A stretch of 64,000 nucleotides of DNA, taken from the NCBI GenBank assembly GCA_014529385.2, contig CM043951.1, positions 108,850,469 through 108,914,468 of the forward strand, written 5' to 3'. Source of the DNA: Adiantum capillus-veneris (lineage: Eukaryota; Streptophyta; Polypodiopsida; Polypodiales; Pteridaceae). Under the pieces are notes generated by a model. It saw nothing but the letters and a program-made list of their open reading frames with translations. It was not told where the DNA came from and ran no database searches. Of the stretch, positions 21,585 through 31,954 are shown in pieces. Numbering within the stretch: position 1 is the stretch's first letter; each line of letters opens with the position of its first letter. A program made the position numbers and the translations under genes.

Positions 21585-22141
21585 GTTGGTGATCCTGCTG
21601 ATGTCACTCTTTCCCAAACTGTTGTTGGTTGCCTCATTGCCACCAGACTTACATGCTTTTTTGAACTCAGATTGGGTTGCTTGTTTTGACATGCGAGTGT
21701 CCACAAGTGGTTTTTGTTTCATTCTTGGCAGTTTATGTATATCATGGTTGAGCAAGAAGCAACCTACTGTGGCCACTTCTAGTTGTGAGTCTGAGTATAG
21801 GATAGTCTTCACAGCAGCTACGGTTGAGTGTGTATGTCTTAGATGCCTTATGGATGATTTGGGTGTTGGACATGACATTGCCAACACTATCTACAATGGA
21901 AGTCAGACCGCATTGGAGTTGCGAGGAACCTAGTCTTTCATGCTTGCACAAAGCACATTGAGATGCATTACCGCTATGTCAGGGAGAGGCTCTCAACAAG
22001 AGAGATAAGCTTGGCTTATGTGCCACCACAAGAAAACCTTGCAAATATTTCACAAAGGCATTGTCTCATGAGAAGTTTGAATCTTTCCGCACAGCTTTGG
22101 TGTTACTCCCCTTTGTGGACTAATCATGTCCTTAGGGCATG
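21585..22141 (+). pseudogene. Copia RNase H
   Basis: The frame includes SGFCFILGSLCISWLSKKQP and ATSSCESEY, typical of copia RNase H. It shifts near 21930 and resumes with KHIEMHYRYVRERL and SLAYVPPQENLANI. It is cut at 22141 by TE3. Deleting TE3 and one 5-bp target copy lets the C-terminal frame continue at about 26563. Confidence 0.85.
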
Positions 22142-22711
22142 TGTAGCGTAGATAGTGTGTCTTGCTCTCTACAGTGGGTGCTCCTCAGTGCAATGTGCAT
22201 GACAATCTCACTCAAAACAGACTGGAACAAAGGAACAATAGACAACAATTGAGCTCACAGAGACACAACAATAGCAGACCACAACATATGACTCGACTAT
22301 CTCAAAGAACTGATATAGAATCTGGCGTGGCAGCACACTCGGATCCAGCCCAGAACTCACAGGTACAATGGGGTGTCGAGGCTCAAATGTTCATGGATGG
22401 TGAAGACATGCTTTGTGTAAGACTCTCTACTCTAGACGACGATGCTGGACCAGATATGAAGAAGATGATCCGATGACCCAACAGCTACTACTCATGTCCC
22501 ACCATAAAGAGCCACCAACGGCTCATAAATGTCAGCCATCTAAGTCTATCTCCAGATTGAGTGGTGATGGTGACCTGGCCACGATGTCCTAAAACCACCG
22601 TTGTATCCCTGCCACTGTCACTGCCCAGCCAAGAGAGTCTGTCCAGTGTAAACCAGACCAGACCAACTGTACTAACTGTGTCCTGTGAAAGTGACACTGT
22701 AGCCTGCTATA
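22142..22711 (-). repeat. TE3 3' LTR
   Basis: A 570-bp repeat similar to 25983-26557. Sequence 22712-22983 just inside it holds no gene. Confidence 0.87.
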
Positions 22712-22983
22712 GGTTGCTCACCACAAAACCGCTCACCGTCTTGGTGAGAGGAAATATTGATAAAACCATGAAAGAAAACCACTAGGTACCGCATCTGTAC
22801 GTCTTTCTTCAAGCAGGTGCTAGGTCCAACCATGAGATTAACGGAATAGCAACCAGGTGAATGCTTGAAAGCCACAAGGAAATAGCTAAAAGGCTTTTCA
22901 TCTTGCTTCCTCTGCTGTGAAACACCAAAAGACCTGCTTCAGAAACTCCAAAGCTAGCAACCCTTGCAGAGCAATGGTGGAAA

Positions 22984-23575
22984 GGGTGGGTAGGGGGGTT
23001 GAGGGCTAGATAGGGGCGAGGAGGGTCTAGATAGGGGGTGGGTAGGGGCGACGCCTAGGTAGGGGGTGGGTAGGGGGGCAATCCATAGGTAGGGGGTGAG
23101 TGGTAGATAGGGGGTCTAGGGGTGGGTAGGGGGCGAGGGTGGGTAGATAGTGGGTCTAGGGGTGGGTAGGGGGGACGAGGGGTGGGTAGGGGGTCTAGGG
23201 GTGGGTAGGGGTCTAGGGGTAGGTAGGGGCGAGAGGGAAGTGTGTAGGGGGCGAGGGGTGGGTAGATAGTGGGTCTAGGGGTGGGTAGGGGATCTAGGGG
23301 TAGATAGGGGGTCTAGGGGTAGATAGGGGTCTAGGGGTGGGTAGGGGCGAGGGGGAAGTGGGTAGGGGGTCTAGGGGTGGGTAGGGGGCAAGGGGTGGGT
23401 AGTGGGTCTAGGGGTGGATAGGGGGGACAAGGGGTGTGTAGGGGGTCTAGGGGTGGGTAGGGGCGAGGGGTGGGTAGGGGGGCGAGAGCAGTGGAGGGGG
23501 AGGGGCAAGGGCAGATAGGGGGTGAGGGTGAGTGGACAGAGGGAGAGTGAGTCTGAGGGGGAGGGTAGGGTCGAG
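22984..23575. repeat. G-rich minisatellite in TE3
   Basis: Variable units such as GGGGTGGGTAGGGGGTCTAG repeat for almost 600 bp. Runs of three to six G with short loops are dense, so G-quadruplexes are possible on the plus strand. TE4 has the complementary C-rich array at the same relative place. The unit is not the plant telomere repeat. Confidence 0.9.
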
Positions 23576-23916
23576 GGGATAGGAGACAACAAACATTCAT
23601 CTTCAATGCAAGGTATAGCCGGAAGAGAGGGAATAGGAGACAAAAAACATTCATCTTCAATGCAAGGTATAGCTGGAAGAGCTCGTGTTCCTGTAGATGA
23701 ATTTCGTGGTCCACTGGTTGAAAGAGGAGATGCTACAGAGCACAGCAGCTGATGGAGATCATGAGGAGGTATCATGAGAAAAACAGCTATCATGAGTAGG
23801 GAATTCATAAAACTTGAAAGCAACATCCTTTTGGTTGTATCCCGTCTTGTGGAAGCTAGACACTTGTGGAAGCTAGACACAGAGGAGATCTTTGTTCTGA
23901 TCGGAGAAGCAGGCAC
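23331..23916 (-). CDS. TE3 hydrophobic and proline-rich ORF
   Basis: The ORF begins within the region after protease. It contains a hydrophobic stretch (MNSLLMIAVFLM), two 18-residue repeats (LPAIPCIEDECFLSPIPS) and then a Pro/Leu/Thr-rich tail translated from the minisatellite. TE4 has a matching Met-hydrophobic start (MNPILMIVVLLMVAALCS) and Pro-rich tail. It might be a small secreted or membrane protein, or only a by-product of the repeat; the shared hydrophobic start favours some coding role. Confidence 0.35.
23579..23686. repeat. 54-bp tandem repeat in TE3
   Basis: Two copies beginning ATAGGAGACAA at 23579 and 23633. The period is a multiple of three and gives an 18-residue peptide repeat in the minus-strand ORF. 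Confidence 0.85.
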
Positions 23917-24082
23917 AGGGGCTGATGGTGAAGGGGGGTGAACTCTTGTAGAGGGGATCTCTTTCCACTTCTATGATTCTTCATAGGCTCACCAAATTCA
24001 AAGGCTTCCACCAAGGCCGCATCAGGAGTATTTTCTATGACCTGCAACCTTTGAGCTGGCTCAGGTGGCTCATTAGGTTTGG

Positions 24083-24718
24083 TTATTGTGGAAACATTGG
24101 AAGAGGGTGTAACTTCAGGCCAAGAGTGAATAGAGACTCCATAACAAGGCATAGATTTGGTAGCATCCAACCACTCCAAAAGGTCCTCATCTGACCCGTT
24201 CGATGGAGTAGGCTGTCCAATTCGAGGCTGGTTGCTAGGAACAAAGAACTATGTTTCACGACGGGATCCATGCCTCCTTCTAGGAGAATTGGTTGCATCG
24301 GGGAGCCAGGAGTATGTATCCACATGGCATCCTTTACCCAATCATGAAGTGATTTAGTGTGTCGTAGCCATGGTCTACCGATGAGCAAGGGAAATCCACC
24401 TTCTACCTGTGGAAGACGAACCACAACAAAATCCAAACTAAAAGTGAAATCTTGTACCTACAGAGGCACCTTTTCCACTATGCCCACAAGGTTTACTGTC
24501 CTCTGGTCGGGCAATGTTACTGTGAAAGGGGCAAGTTGAGTAGGCTGTAGGCCTAAATCCATCATAGTGAACTCAAGCATCATATTGATGCCAGATACAC
24601 CATCCACAATTACTCTTGTAAATTGCTGCCCCAATACGGACATTGTCAGGTGAGGGCTTCTATAATCAGTGAGGGGAGCATCGGGATTGGATATCATATA
24701 GGAATCTGATGATCTCAC
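24083..24718 (-). pseudogene. TE3 aspartic protease
   Basis: A minus-strand protease with FTRVIVDGVSGINMM (TE4 has VIVDGGSSIN), LPDQRTVNLVGIVEKVPL, and LIGRPWLRHTKSLHDW. A TAG after VPL stands where TE4 has a CAG (VPLQVQGF), so a C-to-T change is directly seen. The second active-site Gly is replaced by Val, so the enzyme is probably dead. The product would cleave Gag. Confidence 0.8.
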
Positions 24719-24871
24719 TGGGAGGTGCCCGCCACTAGGATTTGCTCCGGGGTAAAGTGATTGAATAACAACAAAGGTGTCACTTCTAAAACTCGCATCT
24801 AGTCACAACATGTCATAGAGGGACACTTGTTGGAAGGTGTTCTTCAAGACTGTCTCTGCTGTAAGCTTTTC

Positions 24872-25534
24872 CTATTCTACCAGTGGTTTCTTGGGTACCT
24901 TGATCTTTTGTAGATCGGAAATTGCTTCCAAGAAAGCTTCATCAAGATCAGAGAGCAAAGACTTGGATTCTTGCTTGCCACTGGGTGATGGCTTGTCAAC
25001 AACTGAAGGCAAGGTATCCACTATTGGAAGAATGTGTGGGGGATTTGAAAGTGTTGGAATTCTAATACCGAGAGTAGATCTCTGGGCCCGAGTGAGGACA
25101 CCCGATGGCTCCTCTACCAACTGCAACCTAGTTTGAGGGGTAACCACGTGGGTAGAAGGGGGCAGCTGAGGAACGGTGCTAACTGCTATCAGATTGAGCT
25201 TGGGAAAGGTAAACTCATTCTGGCTTTGACTTGGGTTCGTTGACTTGGGTTCGAAGCCGTGGATGCATGAAGTTTAGGGCAATCCTTACTGTAGTGATCC
25301 TTCATTTCAGGGCAATGACGACAGGGAGGGGACCCTTCGGGCAGAGGGCATTTGCTTTGGTAATGACCGTATTATCCACATCTGTAGCACAAAATGGGCC
25401 GATTCAATGGGCGAGTGGAAGGACGAGGTGGTCCTTGATCCTGGTGCATGGAGTTGGAGGTGGAGGCATAGAAGCTGTGAGGTGGGGAGGGAGAATGGTT
25501 GTGATGAGGTGGATGGACTTTTACTAGGTACCAA
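24872..25534 (-). pseudogene. TE3 gag C-terminal remnant
   Basis: The segment includes the region preceding protease (SLLSDLDEAFLEAISDLQKI) and the zinc-knuckle region in broken frames. The capsid part of gag seen in TE4 (49598-50860) is absent, so TE3 has lost it. It matches TE4 at 50928-51480. Confidence 0.7.
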
Positions 25535-25659
25535 GGCTCATCTTCTGTTGTAGTACTTCAGAGGACTCAGTAGTGCGCTTTGACGCCTTGTATGTGTCAT
25601 GCAGCGACCACCAATCCAACCAAGCTTTGGGCAAGAAAACCTTGAACTGGTCTAGACTC

Positions 25660-25870
25660 TACTAGACCAGGCAATTGACTAGACCCATGTTGGACCAGGG
25701 ACAAGGAGGACTAGACCAGGGTCGATTAGACCAGGGTCAAGGAAGACTAGACAAGGGTCGACCAGGGTCGAGGAAGACTAGACCAGGGACGAGGGCTAGT
25801 TGGACCAGGGCGAGAGATGACTAGGGCAAGAGAGGACTAGACCAGTTGGACCAGGGTGAGAGGAGAACAT
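25660..25870. repeat. TE3 leader tandem repeats
   Basis: Repeated ACTAGACCAGGGTCGA-type units of about 20-30 bp lie between LTR and gag. TE4 has related TCTAGTCC/TTGGTCC units (49340-49540). Confidence 0.8.
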
Positions 25871-25950
25871 TGCAAGGCAAGGTAGGCGAAGCAAGATAGA
25901 CCCAACTATCTTCAAGATTTGTACCTCACAGAGAGTGAGACTTCAATTGA

Positions 25951-25969
25951 GGTCCCACCATGATCGCCA
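25951..25969 (-). other. TE3 primer-binding site
   Basis: The minus strand reads TGGCGATCATGGTGGGACC, 13 bases inside the LTR. TE4 has TGGCGACCACGATGGGATC at the same offset. A TGGCGA start fits sites usually ascribed to tRNA-Arg in plant elements; that assignment is inference. Confidence 0.6.
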
Positions 25970-25982
25970 AATTGAGAGTACA

Positions 25983-26557
25983 TGTAGCGCATATAGTGTG
26001 TCCTGCTCTCTACAGTGGTGCTCCTCAGTGCAATGTGCGTGACAATCTCACTCAAAACAGACTGGAACAAAGAAACAATAGACAACAACTCAGCTCATAG
26101 AGACACAATAGCAGCAGACCACAACATATGACTCGACTATCTCAAAGAACTGATATAGACTCTGGCATGGCAGCACACTCAGCTCCATCCTAGGACTCAC
26201 ATGTACAATGGGGTGTCGAGGCTCAAATGTGCAGGGATGGTGAAGACGTGCTATGTGTACAGACTCTATACTCTAGACGACAACGCTGGACCAGATATGA
26301 AGAAGATGATCGGATGACCCAATAGCTACTACTCATGTCCCACCATAAAGAGCCACCAACGGCTATCATAAATGTCAGCCATCTAAGTCTATCTCCAGAC
26401 TGAGTGGTGATGGTGACCTAGCCACGATGTCCTAGAACCACCGTCGTATCCCTGCCATGTGTCGCTGCCCAGCCCAGAGAGTTCGTCCAATGTAAACCAG
26501 ACCAGATCAGCTGTACTAACTGTGTGTCCTGTGAAAGTGACATTGTAGCCTGCTACA
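25983..26557 (-). repeat. TE3 5' LTR
   Basis: A 575-bp copy of 22142-22711 with TGTAGC...GCTACA ends. Confidence 0.87.
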
Positions 26558-26620
26558 ACATGTCACTTCATTTTACTCTATGTGCCAACTATCATTCACC
26601 GCATCACTCCAAGGAGGATT
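26558..26620 (+). pseudogene. Copia pol C-terminus and polypurine tract
   Basis: Sequence continuing the copia RNase H frame after TE3, ending near the purine tract AAGGAGGATT (26611-26620) directly before the LTR. Confidence 0.65.
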
Positions 26621-26846
26621 TGTTGCCATTTACATGTGGTAGTGATGTGTGTGAACACAATTAGGACCGTCGGGGCACTTTTTCCTCACTAGGAGGTTTT
26701 TCCCCCGTGCATTGTATATACGCCCATCATTCTAGGGTTATCTATCTTTCCATTGCATACTAAGTAATATAATCTCACTTGTGTGCCTTGATATTCCTTC
26801 GTCTTCTCCAAGCTGTGTGTGTTTTCCTACAACGCTAGTTCCAACA
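26621..26846 (+). repeat. Copia 3' LTR (226 bp)
   Basis: The segment starts TGTTGCC and ends TTCCAACA, an inverted TGTTG...CAACA pair, and follows a purine tract. No second copy is in the window, so the call rests on ends and position. Confidence 0.6.
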
Positions 26847-27225
26847 ATCAAGAAATAAGAACAAAATAGTAATGATTTATTACAAGTTTTCTACAGGGAC
26901 ACTGCAAATACTTGCCATTGATAGCAGCTTCTATGCATTCACAATTTCTTTGAGCTCTCTTTATGAGTCTTTGAGAGTATCTTTGGTTATGCCATATACG
27001 TTTTTGGGCATGATGTATGATGTATGTGGATATGATAGATCCTAATTGCATGCATGAGTAGTTCTGTTGGCTTACACGAAGATACACTAGCATACACAAA
27101 CAAGTTAACCAAAGGTTCTAATGGGAATTTTATGCATGTTTCATGCGCTTGCCAACAAGGATTTTGTGTTGTGAGCTCTCTTGAGATCGTTATCCCCACA
27201 GAAATTGGTCTTTGGTTGCACACAT
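26847..27225. other. Unassigned spacer between copia LTR and TE2
   Basis: A plus-strand open stretch (27054-27225) contains LAYTNKLTKGSNGNFMHVSC but has no recognisable family and is cut by TE2. ACAT at 222-225 of the 27,000s (27222-27225) is the left copy of the TE2 target duplication. Confidence 0.5.
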
Positions 27226-29152
27226 TGAGAGGCGGAAGTGAAAAAAATAGACCCGGTGGCCTCTACACCAAGACTATTCACAATGGCCTCATCATGGGGA
27301 ATACACAATAGGGGCACCACCTAGCAAGATATGCGGCTAGGACGCATACATATACACAATGAAGCATGCATGGAAAACAATTTCAAGATCCACGCCCAAA
27401 TGTGGAAGGGGGTGGTCGGAGAATAAGGTGAGAGGAGTGGTGAGTGAGTGAGAATGGGCTGGCTACGCATGCATGTAGTAAGGAAGATAACGAGGTCACG
27501 GATACATGCAAGTATGCTCACTTCTCATACAAAAGGTGGCGAATCCGCACACCTTAAGATGGAAGTAGCAAGATGATAGGAATATGAGAGGGACAGAGAG
27601 TGTGTGTGTGTGTGGTGGCGAATCCGCACACCTTAACATAAGCAAAAAAAAATGGCAAGGAATCAAGCATATACCATACTCACAATGAGATGTACCCAAA
27701 GCAACACAAAGTATGGCACCAAGATGGAGTGTGTTGATTGCTTGCAAAAGATGAATACAATAGGTAGCGTATGGCAGGAAAATGAGAAGGGAACAAGATC
27801 GTAGGAGGCATAATGGAGAGATGGGAGTTGATGGCGAGGAGTATCATGAGTGTGTCCACCCTTCTTCTTCTTGAAATTGTGCCTTCAACCCTTAATTACA
27901 AGTAGTGTGGAGGTGTGGTGCTCATCTTTTGTGCATGGTGATGGTGATGATGATGGTGTTGTGATTATGTGATTAGGGTTCATGCTACAAGCATGTAGCA
28001 CAAGAGTGTGTATGGATAGGTGTGTGTGTGTGTGTGTTCTCTCCCCCCAAGTGATCTCTCATGGCCTCCTTATATAGGGAAGGAGGGAAGGATTTAGCAA
28101 TATTTCTATTTGAGGTGAGTGTCCCACTTTGGTGACTAGGAAAATGGGGTGCATGTGACTGTGGCTCCCATCTTGTCTCCTCATTATTTAAAATACCAGA
28201 GTCAATAGAGAGAGAAGAGAGAATGTGGGTAGGATGTAGAGGATAGGAAATATTTACAATAGTCTAGCTTTGGATAGACATAAGCTTATTAGGGAGAGAA
28301 GAGAGAGGTAAGAAAATTATAAGAGAGGTTGTCGAAGGTGGATATTTGTTGATGAGGATGGATCCTCCAAAAATGGTGATAGAATTACTCTAGACTAGCC
28401 AAGACCTCATTAAAAGAGCCTTGTCTCTTGTAATCATGCTTGAAGACTTGTAGAACCATAGCCATTCTAGAAGGAAGAAAAGTGGGGATGGCCTGTGTCA
28501 CCATTACACGAGAAAAATGGGGTCCACTACAAAAATCATATCTCCGTGTTCATAACTCCAAAAATTCTGAAAAAAATTGAGCCAAAAGTTGAGATCAGGA
28601 GCTACATCTTTCATGTTGAACGCTCCTTCACATTCGGGGTTCTTCTTTACTTAAAAAATTCAGCCAAATAATGTATTATTTGTGGCTGCAAAAGTCTTTT
28701 GGTGGTCCCCTTTGAGTGGACTTCTCTCTTGCCTTCAAGTGTAAGCTCCTTCATGTGTATGAAAACATGACCTAGAGTGTTGAAAAGATTGTCAATCATC
28801 TAGATGGAGGTATTATTAAAATTTGAAAGTGGGGTTGACGTTTGAAAATGAAAACTAGTGAATAAAATATTTGGTAGAGTGGAATAATATATATACATGA
28901 AAAAAATATATTAGAAAATACTAGAATATATATATATTTAATATTTAAGGTCAAAAGAGAGATCAACAAAGAAAGTTTACTTATTTATGCTACATCGTGA
29001 TTAATTAGCATAAGTCTTATTTATTTAATAAAAGCTAAAACGTTTGTGGAAAAGGGAAGAAAAAATCAAAAGTAACTTATATAATAGGAAATATTTTTGG
29101 TAAAAGAGAGAAAAATATGGGGGGGTTCCCATGCATGGAAAAGCATGCCTCA
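27226..29152 (-). repeat. TE2 3' LTR
   Basis: A 1,927-bp repeat of 32731-34662. It holds a (TG)n tract near 27600, a minus-strand TATA box, and the terminal ATGCATGG palindromic segment. Confidence 0.93.
28067..28074 (-). promoter_or_regulatory. TATA box in TE2 3' LTR
   Basis: TATATAAG on the minus strand, conserved in the other LTR. Confidence 0.6.
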
Positions 29153-30099
29153 TTAGCCCTCCCCCTAAGGCTAGAGGTATTTATGCCTCTAGCTCTATTC
29201 TTGAGCATGTTGAAATAGAGTAGGATTTCTCCTTGGTGGCTGGTAGATCCTTGTAGGGAATAATGGATTCCTTGGAAGCATGAGGCTCCCCAAAGTTCTT
29301 TTCGGTGTCCACCTGGGTCCCACACTAAGCGTAAATCCATTGTATGCAATAATGTCCTCTTCAGAAGATCACACTTATAATGATTCTTGAGTCCACAAGC
29401 TGCACAAGAATTAACTCTTGCATAAGTGATAGAAGGTATGGAAAGAACTTGATCATTCCTTGAAAGTATTCCAAAGCGGGACCATGCATGGCTTCCTCGT
29501 CCAGACACATAGCCAAAAGGGAGTAAGAAACCATAATCCTCATATCTTGCTTGTTTTCCTTCTTCATGCCAAATTGATAGAGACCTGTTGCCCACATGGA
29601 TAGATTGCATGGTTGATGCCTGTTGCACAAGAGAGCCCACCATGTACAAAAGATAAACTGCAAACCACATTTTGAAAAATGACTCCATGTTACCACTAGT
29701 ATGCAAAACCATTCTTCCTTGATTGGTGTGTCCTAGATTGATTCCACTAGTTGTTGATGTCAATCCTGCCACTCTTGTCGCAACCCAACTTAAAGAGCTT
29801 CCCAAATTAATGTTACACACAATGTTCACAGTTAGAAAGGAAAACCTAAAGTGCCAGTAGACCTCAATTGCATTTCTCTGCATGAGTCTTTCACCAATCT
29901 CGTGCCATAGGGGTAGTTGAAGTGTCTTCACCACTTTCACATGTGGTTGCAAATTTGAAGGGTCCACCTTGTTGTGGTTGAATGTGAGGCCCATTACCTC
30001 AATGGAGCTATCACTTCCTTCACTCACTGTTGACTCCTCCTCTGAAGTGGTTGAATAGTCACCACTAGAAAACTCATCCATAGAGGTTTCTAGATCCAT
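29077..30099 (-). CDS. TE2 third segment: unknown ORF replacing pol
   Basis: This 340-codon ORF is in the same frame as gag and protease, separated from protease by one TGA at 30103-30105. Its first 60 residues (SSGDYSTTSEEESTVSEGSD, SSIEVMGLTF) match the acidic linker that precedes RT in TE1. It then diverges completely where RT should begin and stays open for about 270 codons into the LTR. Features are a hydrophobic stretch (FFKMWFAVYLLYMVGSLV) and a CAACGLKNHYKC segment that could bind a metal. I do not recognise the source; it may be captured sequence. There is no RT, RNase H or integrase motif. Confidence 0.55.
   Translation of the reverse strand: MDLETSMDEFSSGDYSTTSEEESTVSEGSDSSIEVMGLTFNHNKVDPSNLQPHVKVVKTLQLPLWHEIGERLMQRNAIEVYWHFRFSFLTVNIVCNINLGSSLSWVATRVAGLTSTTSGINLGHTNQGRMVLHTSGNMESFFKMWFAVYLLYMVGSLVQQASTMQSIHVGNRSLSIWHEEGKQARYEDYGFLLPFGYVSGRGSHAWSRFGILSRNDQVLSIPSITYARVNSCAACGLKNHYKCDLLKRTLLHTMDLRLVWDPGGHRKELWGASCFQGIHYSLQGSTSHQGEILLYFNMLKNRARGINTSSLRGRANEACFSMHGNPPIFFSLLPKIFPII
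29153..29168 (-). other. TE2 polypurine tract
   Basis: The minus strand reads TTAGGGGGAGGGCTAA directly before the 3' LTR, almost the same as in TE1. Confidence 0.75.
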
Positions 30100-30105
30100 G
30101 TCGCA

Positions 30106-30402
30106 TCACCGACCTTTCTTCATGTCGTAAAGTATTGGCTTCCCTTTGGCATCTCTCATCTGGATTATGCCGGTGTCCCAATCTTGCTTAGCTCTCATAG
30201 CCATAAGCCAAGGCCTCCCTAGAATGATAGGATAGCCCTCCCCTTTGTGTGGCATGACAAAAATGTCCACATCTACCTCGGTGTTGAATGCCTTTATCCT
30301 AACTGCATTTATGACACCAACACATTGAACTTTTAAATTATTTGTCATTTTGGCTCGGCATGGTGCCGGCCGACTCACCTCTAAACCCAAACGGTGCATC
30401 AT
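30106..30402 (-). pseudogene. TE2 aspartic protease, C-terminal part
   Basis: The protease continues from the gag frame after a TAA at 30403-30405. The active-site DGGAQ lies just upstream of the stop. FILGRPWL is represented by IILGRPWLMAMRAKQDWDTG. The protease would process Gag. The same frame continues into the unknown ORF. Confidence 0.8.
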
Positions 30403-30405
30403 TTT

Positions 30406-31902
30406 TTAACTCATGACGCATATTTGTGCGCCACCATCGATGTAGATATTGGAGATGTGTTGCCCTTTGATGTAAGCATCCATCACTGGTAGTATGTCAT
30501 CTAGATTCCTCCTAGAGATAGCCCCAGCTATCTTTGGCTTTGGTCGCCTCGTGTTAACCATCTTTGTCCATTGTCTCCTCACCCTAGGTGCTAGGTGGAG
30601 TAACTGGGGCCAGGTGATTTTTGGGCCCTGCACAGAAACATCTTGAACCAAATCATATGGTTTAGAACATTCACCCAAAGAGAAATCTACAATGTCAATT
30701 TTACGTCGTGACTTGGACGGCTTTTTGCTAGATTCCCCTTTATTCTTCATCTTTTCTTCCTTTTGAGAAGATTCACCATGCCTAGCGCGTTTTACCCCAA
30801 TGGCATCTACTCCTTTAACCTTGGTCTTATCCTCCTCCACTTTCTCCTTTCCCTTATCTTCAAGACTGATGACGCTTACTGTTTGATTGCCAACTGGTGG
30901 TGGGGGTAAGGGTGGAATGAGAAGTTGTGGTGGTGGTGGTGGTGGTTGTGGTTGAATCGGTGGTTGTAAGATTTGCACGGGTGGTGCTTGTCGTGGTGCC
31001 CTTGGTGGTGGTGGTCTTGCTCTTGGTGGTGAAACCTGGTTTTGTCTGGCTCCTCTGTTGAAATTCTGCCTCCTTGGGTGTGGACAGTAGTACATGCCAT
31101 GACCATCCTCCCCACAATTGTAGCAGTGGTATTCTTGGTTTTGCCTTCGTTGTCCTCTCCCTTGCTCTTGGTTGCGATTGTGTGCATGCCCTTGTTGTAT
31201 CAAATGGACTGAGAGATTCTCAAGTTGATTGGTGATTCGGTTGAGCAGGTCTTGCTGATCTTCAATTGGTTCTTGTGGTTGAATCCTCTGGGCGACTGTT
31301 GTAGGTGGTGCTAGAGGTGGTGGGGTCCTAACGGCTTCCTCTCCATCGATATTCCTGGCTTGTAGGCGCAACTTCTTGTCTTTAAGGCGGGCCACTTCAA
31401 CTACTAGCTCATACGTAGCAGGAAACCTTCCCTTCACCTTCTCTTTAAGAGTTGGCCATAACCCAGCCACAAACCGATCCTTCTTTAGGAAATCAGGTGC
31501 CCCCTCATCCTCTCTTAGCGATGCAACCCATCGCCCCCATAAATCTACAAACTTTGACTCATATGATGCGTATTCCAGCATACTGCCCTGCTTCAACTCT
31601 GTCAACAATTGCCATAGTTTCTCTGATGTTGTGCCCTCTCCAAAACGCTTGACAAAGGCTGCCCTTAATAAGTCCCACCGTTCCTTGGTTTCTTGTGCCA
31701 AGGCATTGTACCATGATCTTGCCTCCACCTTCATTAGAAGTGGGAAGATGCGCAAGCGCGAAGCATCATCATCTCTCGCAGAGATGACACATGCTATTTC
31801 CAAGTTGTCTAGAAAGTCTGCAGCATCCTCGCCCACCTTACCAGTAAAGGTTGGAAATGCTACACTTGCCATGATTACTGAGAGAGAGCTAGAAAGACAC
31901 AC
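30406..31902 (-). CDS. TE2 gag (plus start of protease)
   Basis: About 490 open codons. The capsid begins FPTFTGKVGEDAADFLDNLE and includes ARSWYNALAQETKERWDLLR, KLWQLLTELKQGSMLEYASY and FLKKDRFVAGLWPTLKEKVK. One CCHC knuckle follows (CYNCGEDGHGMYYC), then a long Pro-rich tract (PPPPRAPRQAPP, QPPPPPPQ) and a lysine-rich region. It ends within protease at YIDGGAQICVMS before a TAA. The start is taken at the first Met region near MASVAFPTF (31872). Apart from that end, the gag frame looks intact, so particles could form. Confidence 0.88.
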   Translation of the reverse strand: MCLSSSLSVIMASVAFPTFTGKVGEDAADFLDNLEIACVISARDDDASRLRIFPLLMKVEARSWYNALAQETKERWDLLRAAFVKRFGEGTTSEKLWQLLTELKQGSMLEYASYESKFVDLWGRWVASLREDEGAPDFLKKDRFVAGLWPTLKEKVKGRFPATYELVVEVARLKDKKLRLQARNIDGEEAVRTPPPLAPPTTVAQRIQPQEPIEDQQDLLNRITNQLENLSVHLIQQGHAHNRNQEQGRGQRRQNQEYHCYNCGEDGHGMYYCPHPRRQNFNRGARQNQVSPPRARPPPPRAPRQAPPVQILQPPIQPQPPPPPPQLLIPPLPPPPVGNQTVSVISLEDKGKEKVEEDKTKVKGVDAIGVKRARHGESSQKEEKMKNKGESSKKPSKSRRKIDIVDFSLGECSKPYDLVQDVSVQGPKITWPQLLHLAPRVRRQWTKMVNTRRPKPKIAGAISRRNLDDILPVMDAYIKGQHISNIYIDGGAQICVMS

Positions 31903-31954
31903 TTCTTAACTTGCAAATTTTTTTTCTTCTTTACAAAGAGGCGTGTATACCCTA

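Larger units (their letters stand above)
22142..26557 (-). mobile_element. TE3: non-autonomous gypsy-type gag-protease element
   Basis: LTRs at 22142-22711 and 25983-26557 start TGTAG and end in CTATA or CTACA. Flanks are GCATG (22137-22141) and ACATG (26558-26562), a 5-bp duplication with one change. The minus-strand interior has only gag remnants and protease, followed by a Pro-rich ORF and a G-rich minisatellite where RT, RNase H and integrase would lie. TE4 has the same layout, so this is a family and not one chance deletion. LTR divergence suggests an older insertion than TE1. Confidence 0.85.
19560..26846 (+). mobile_element. Ty1/copia remnant split by TE3
   Basis: Plus-strand copia pol domains run integrase, RT, RNase H (19566-22141). 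TE3 interrupts at 22142-26557, and the tail and a 226-bp 3' LTR follow (26558-26846). Integrase before RT is the copia order. Gag, protease and the 5' LTR are missing to the left, so the copy is 5'-truncated and old, with several frameshifts. Confidence 0.85.

Noticed and set aside
22984-23575. Interstitial telomere repeat
   Set aside because: The GGGTAGGGG words vary and never settle to the plant TTTAGGG unit; the array lies inside a retroelement.
30860-31187. Thr- or His-rich ORFs antisense-shifted to TE2 gag
   Set aside because: They are frame shadows of the Pro-rich gag linker.
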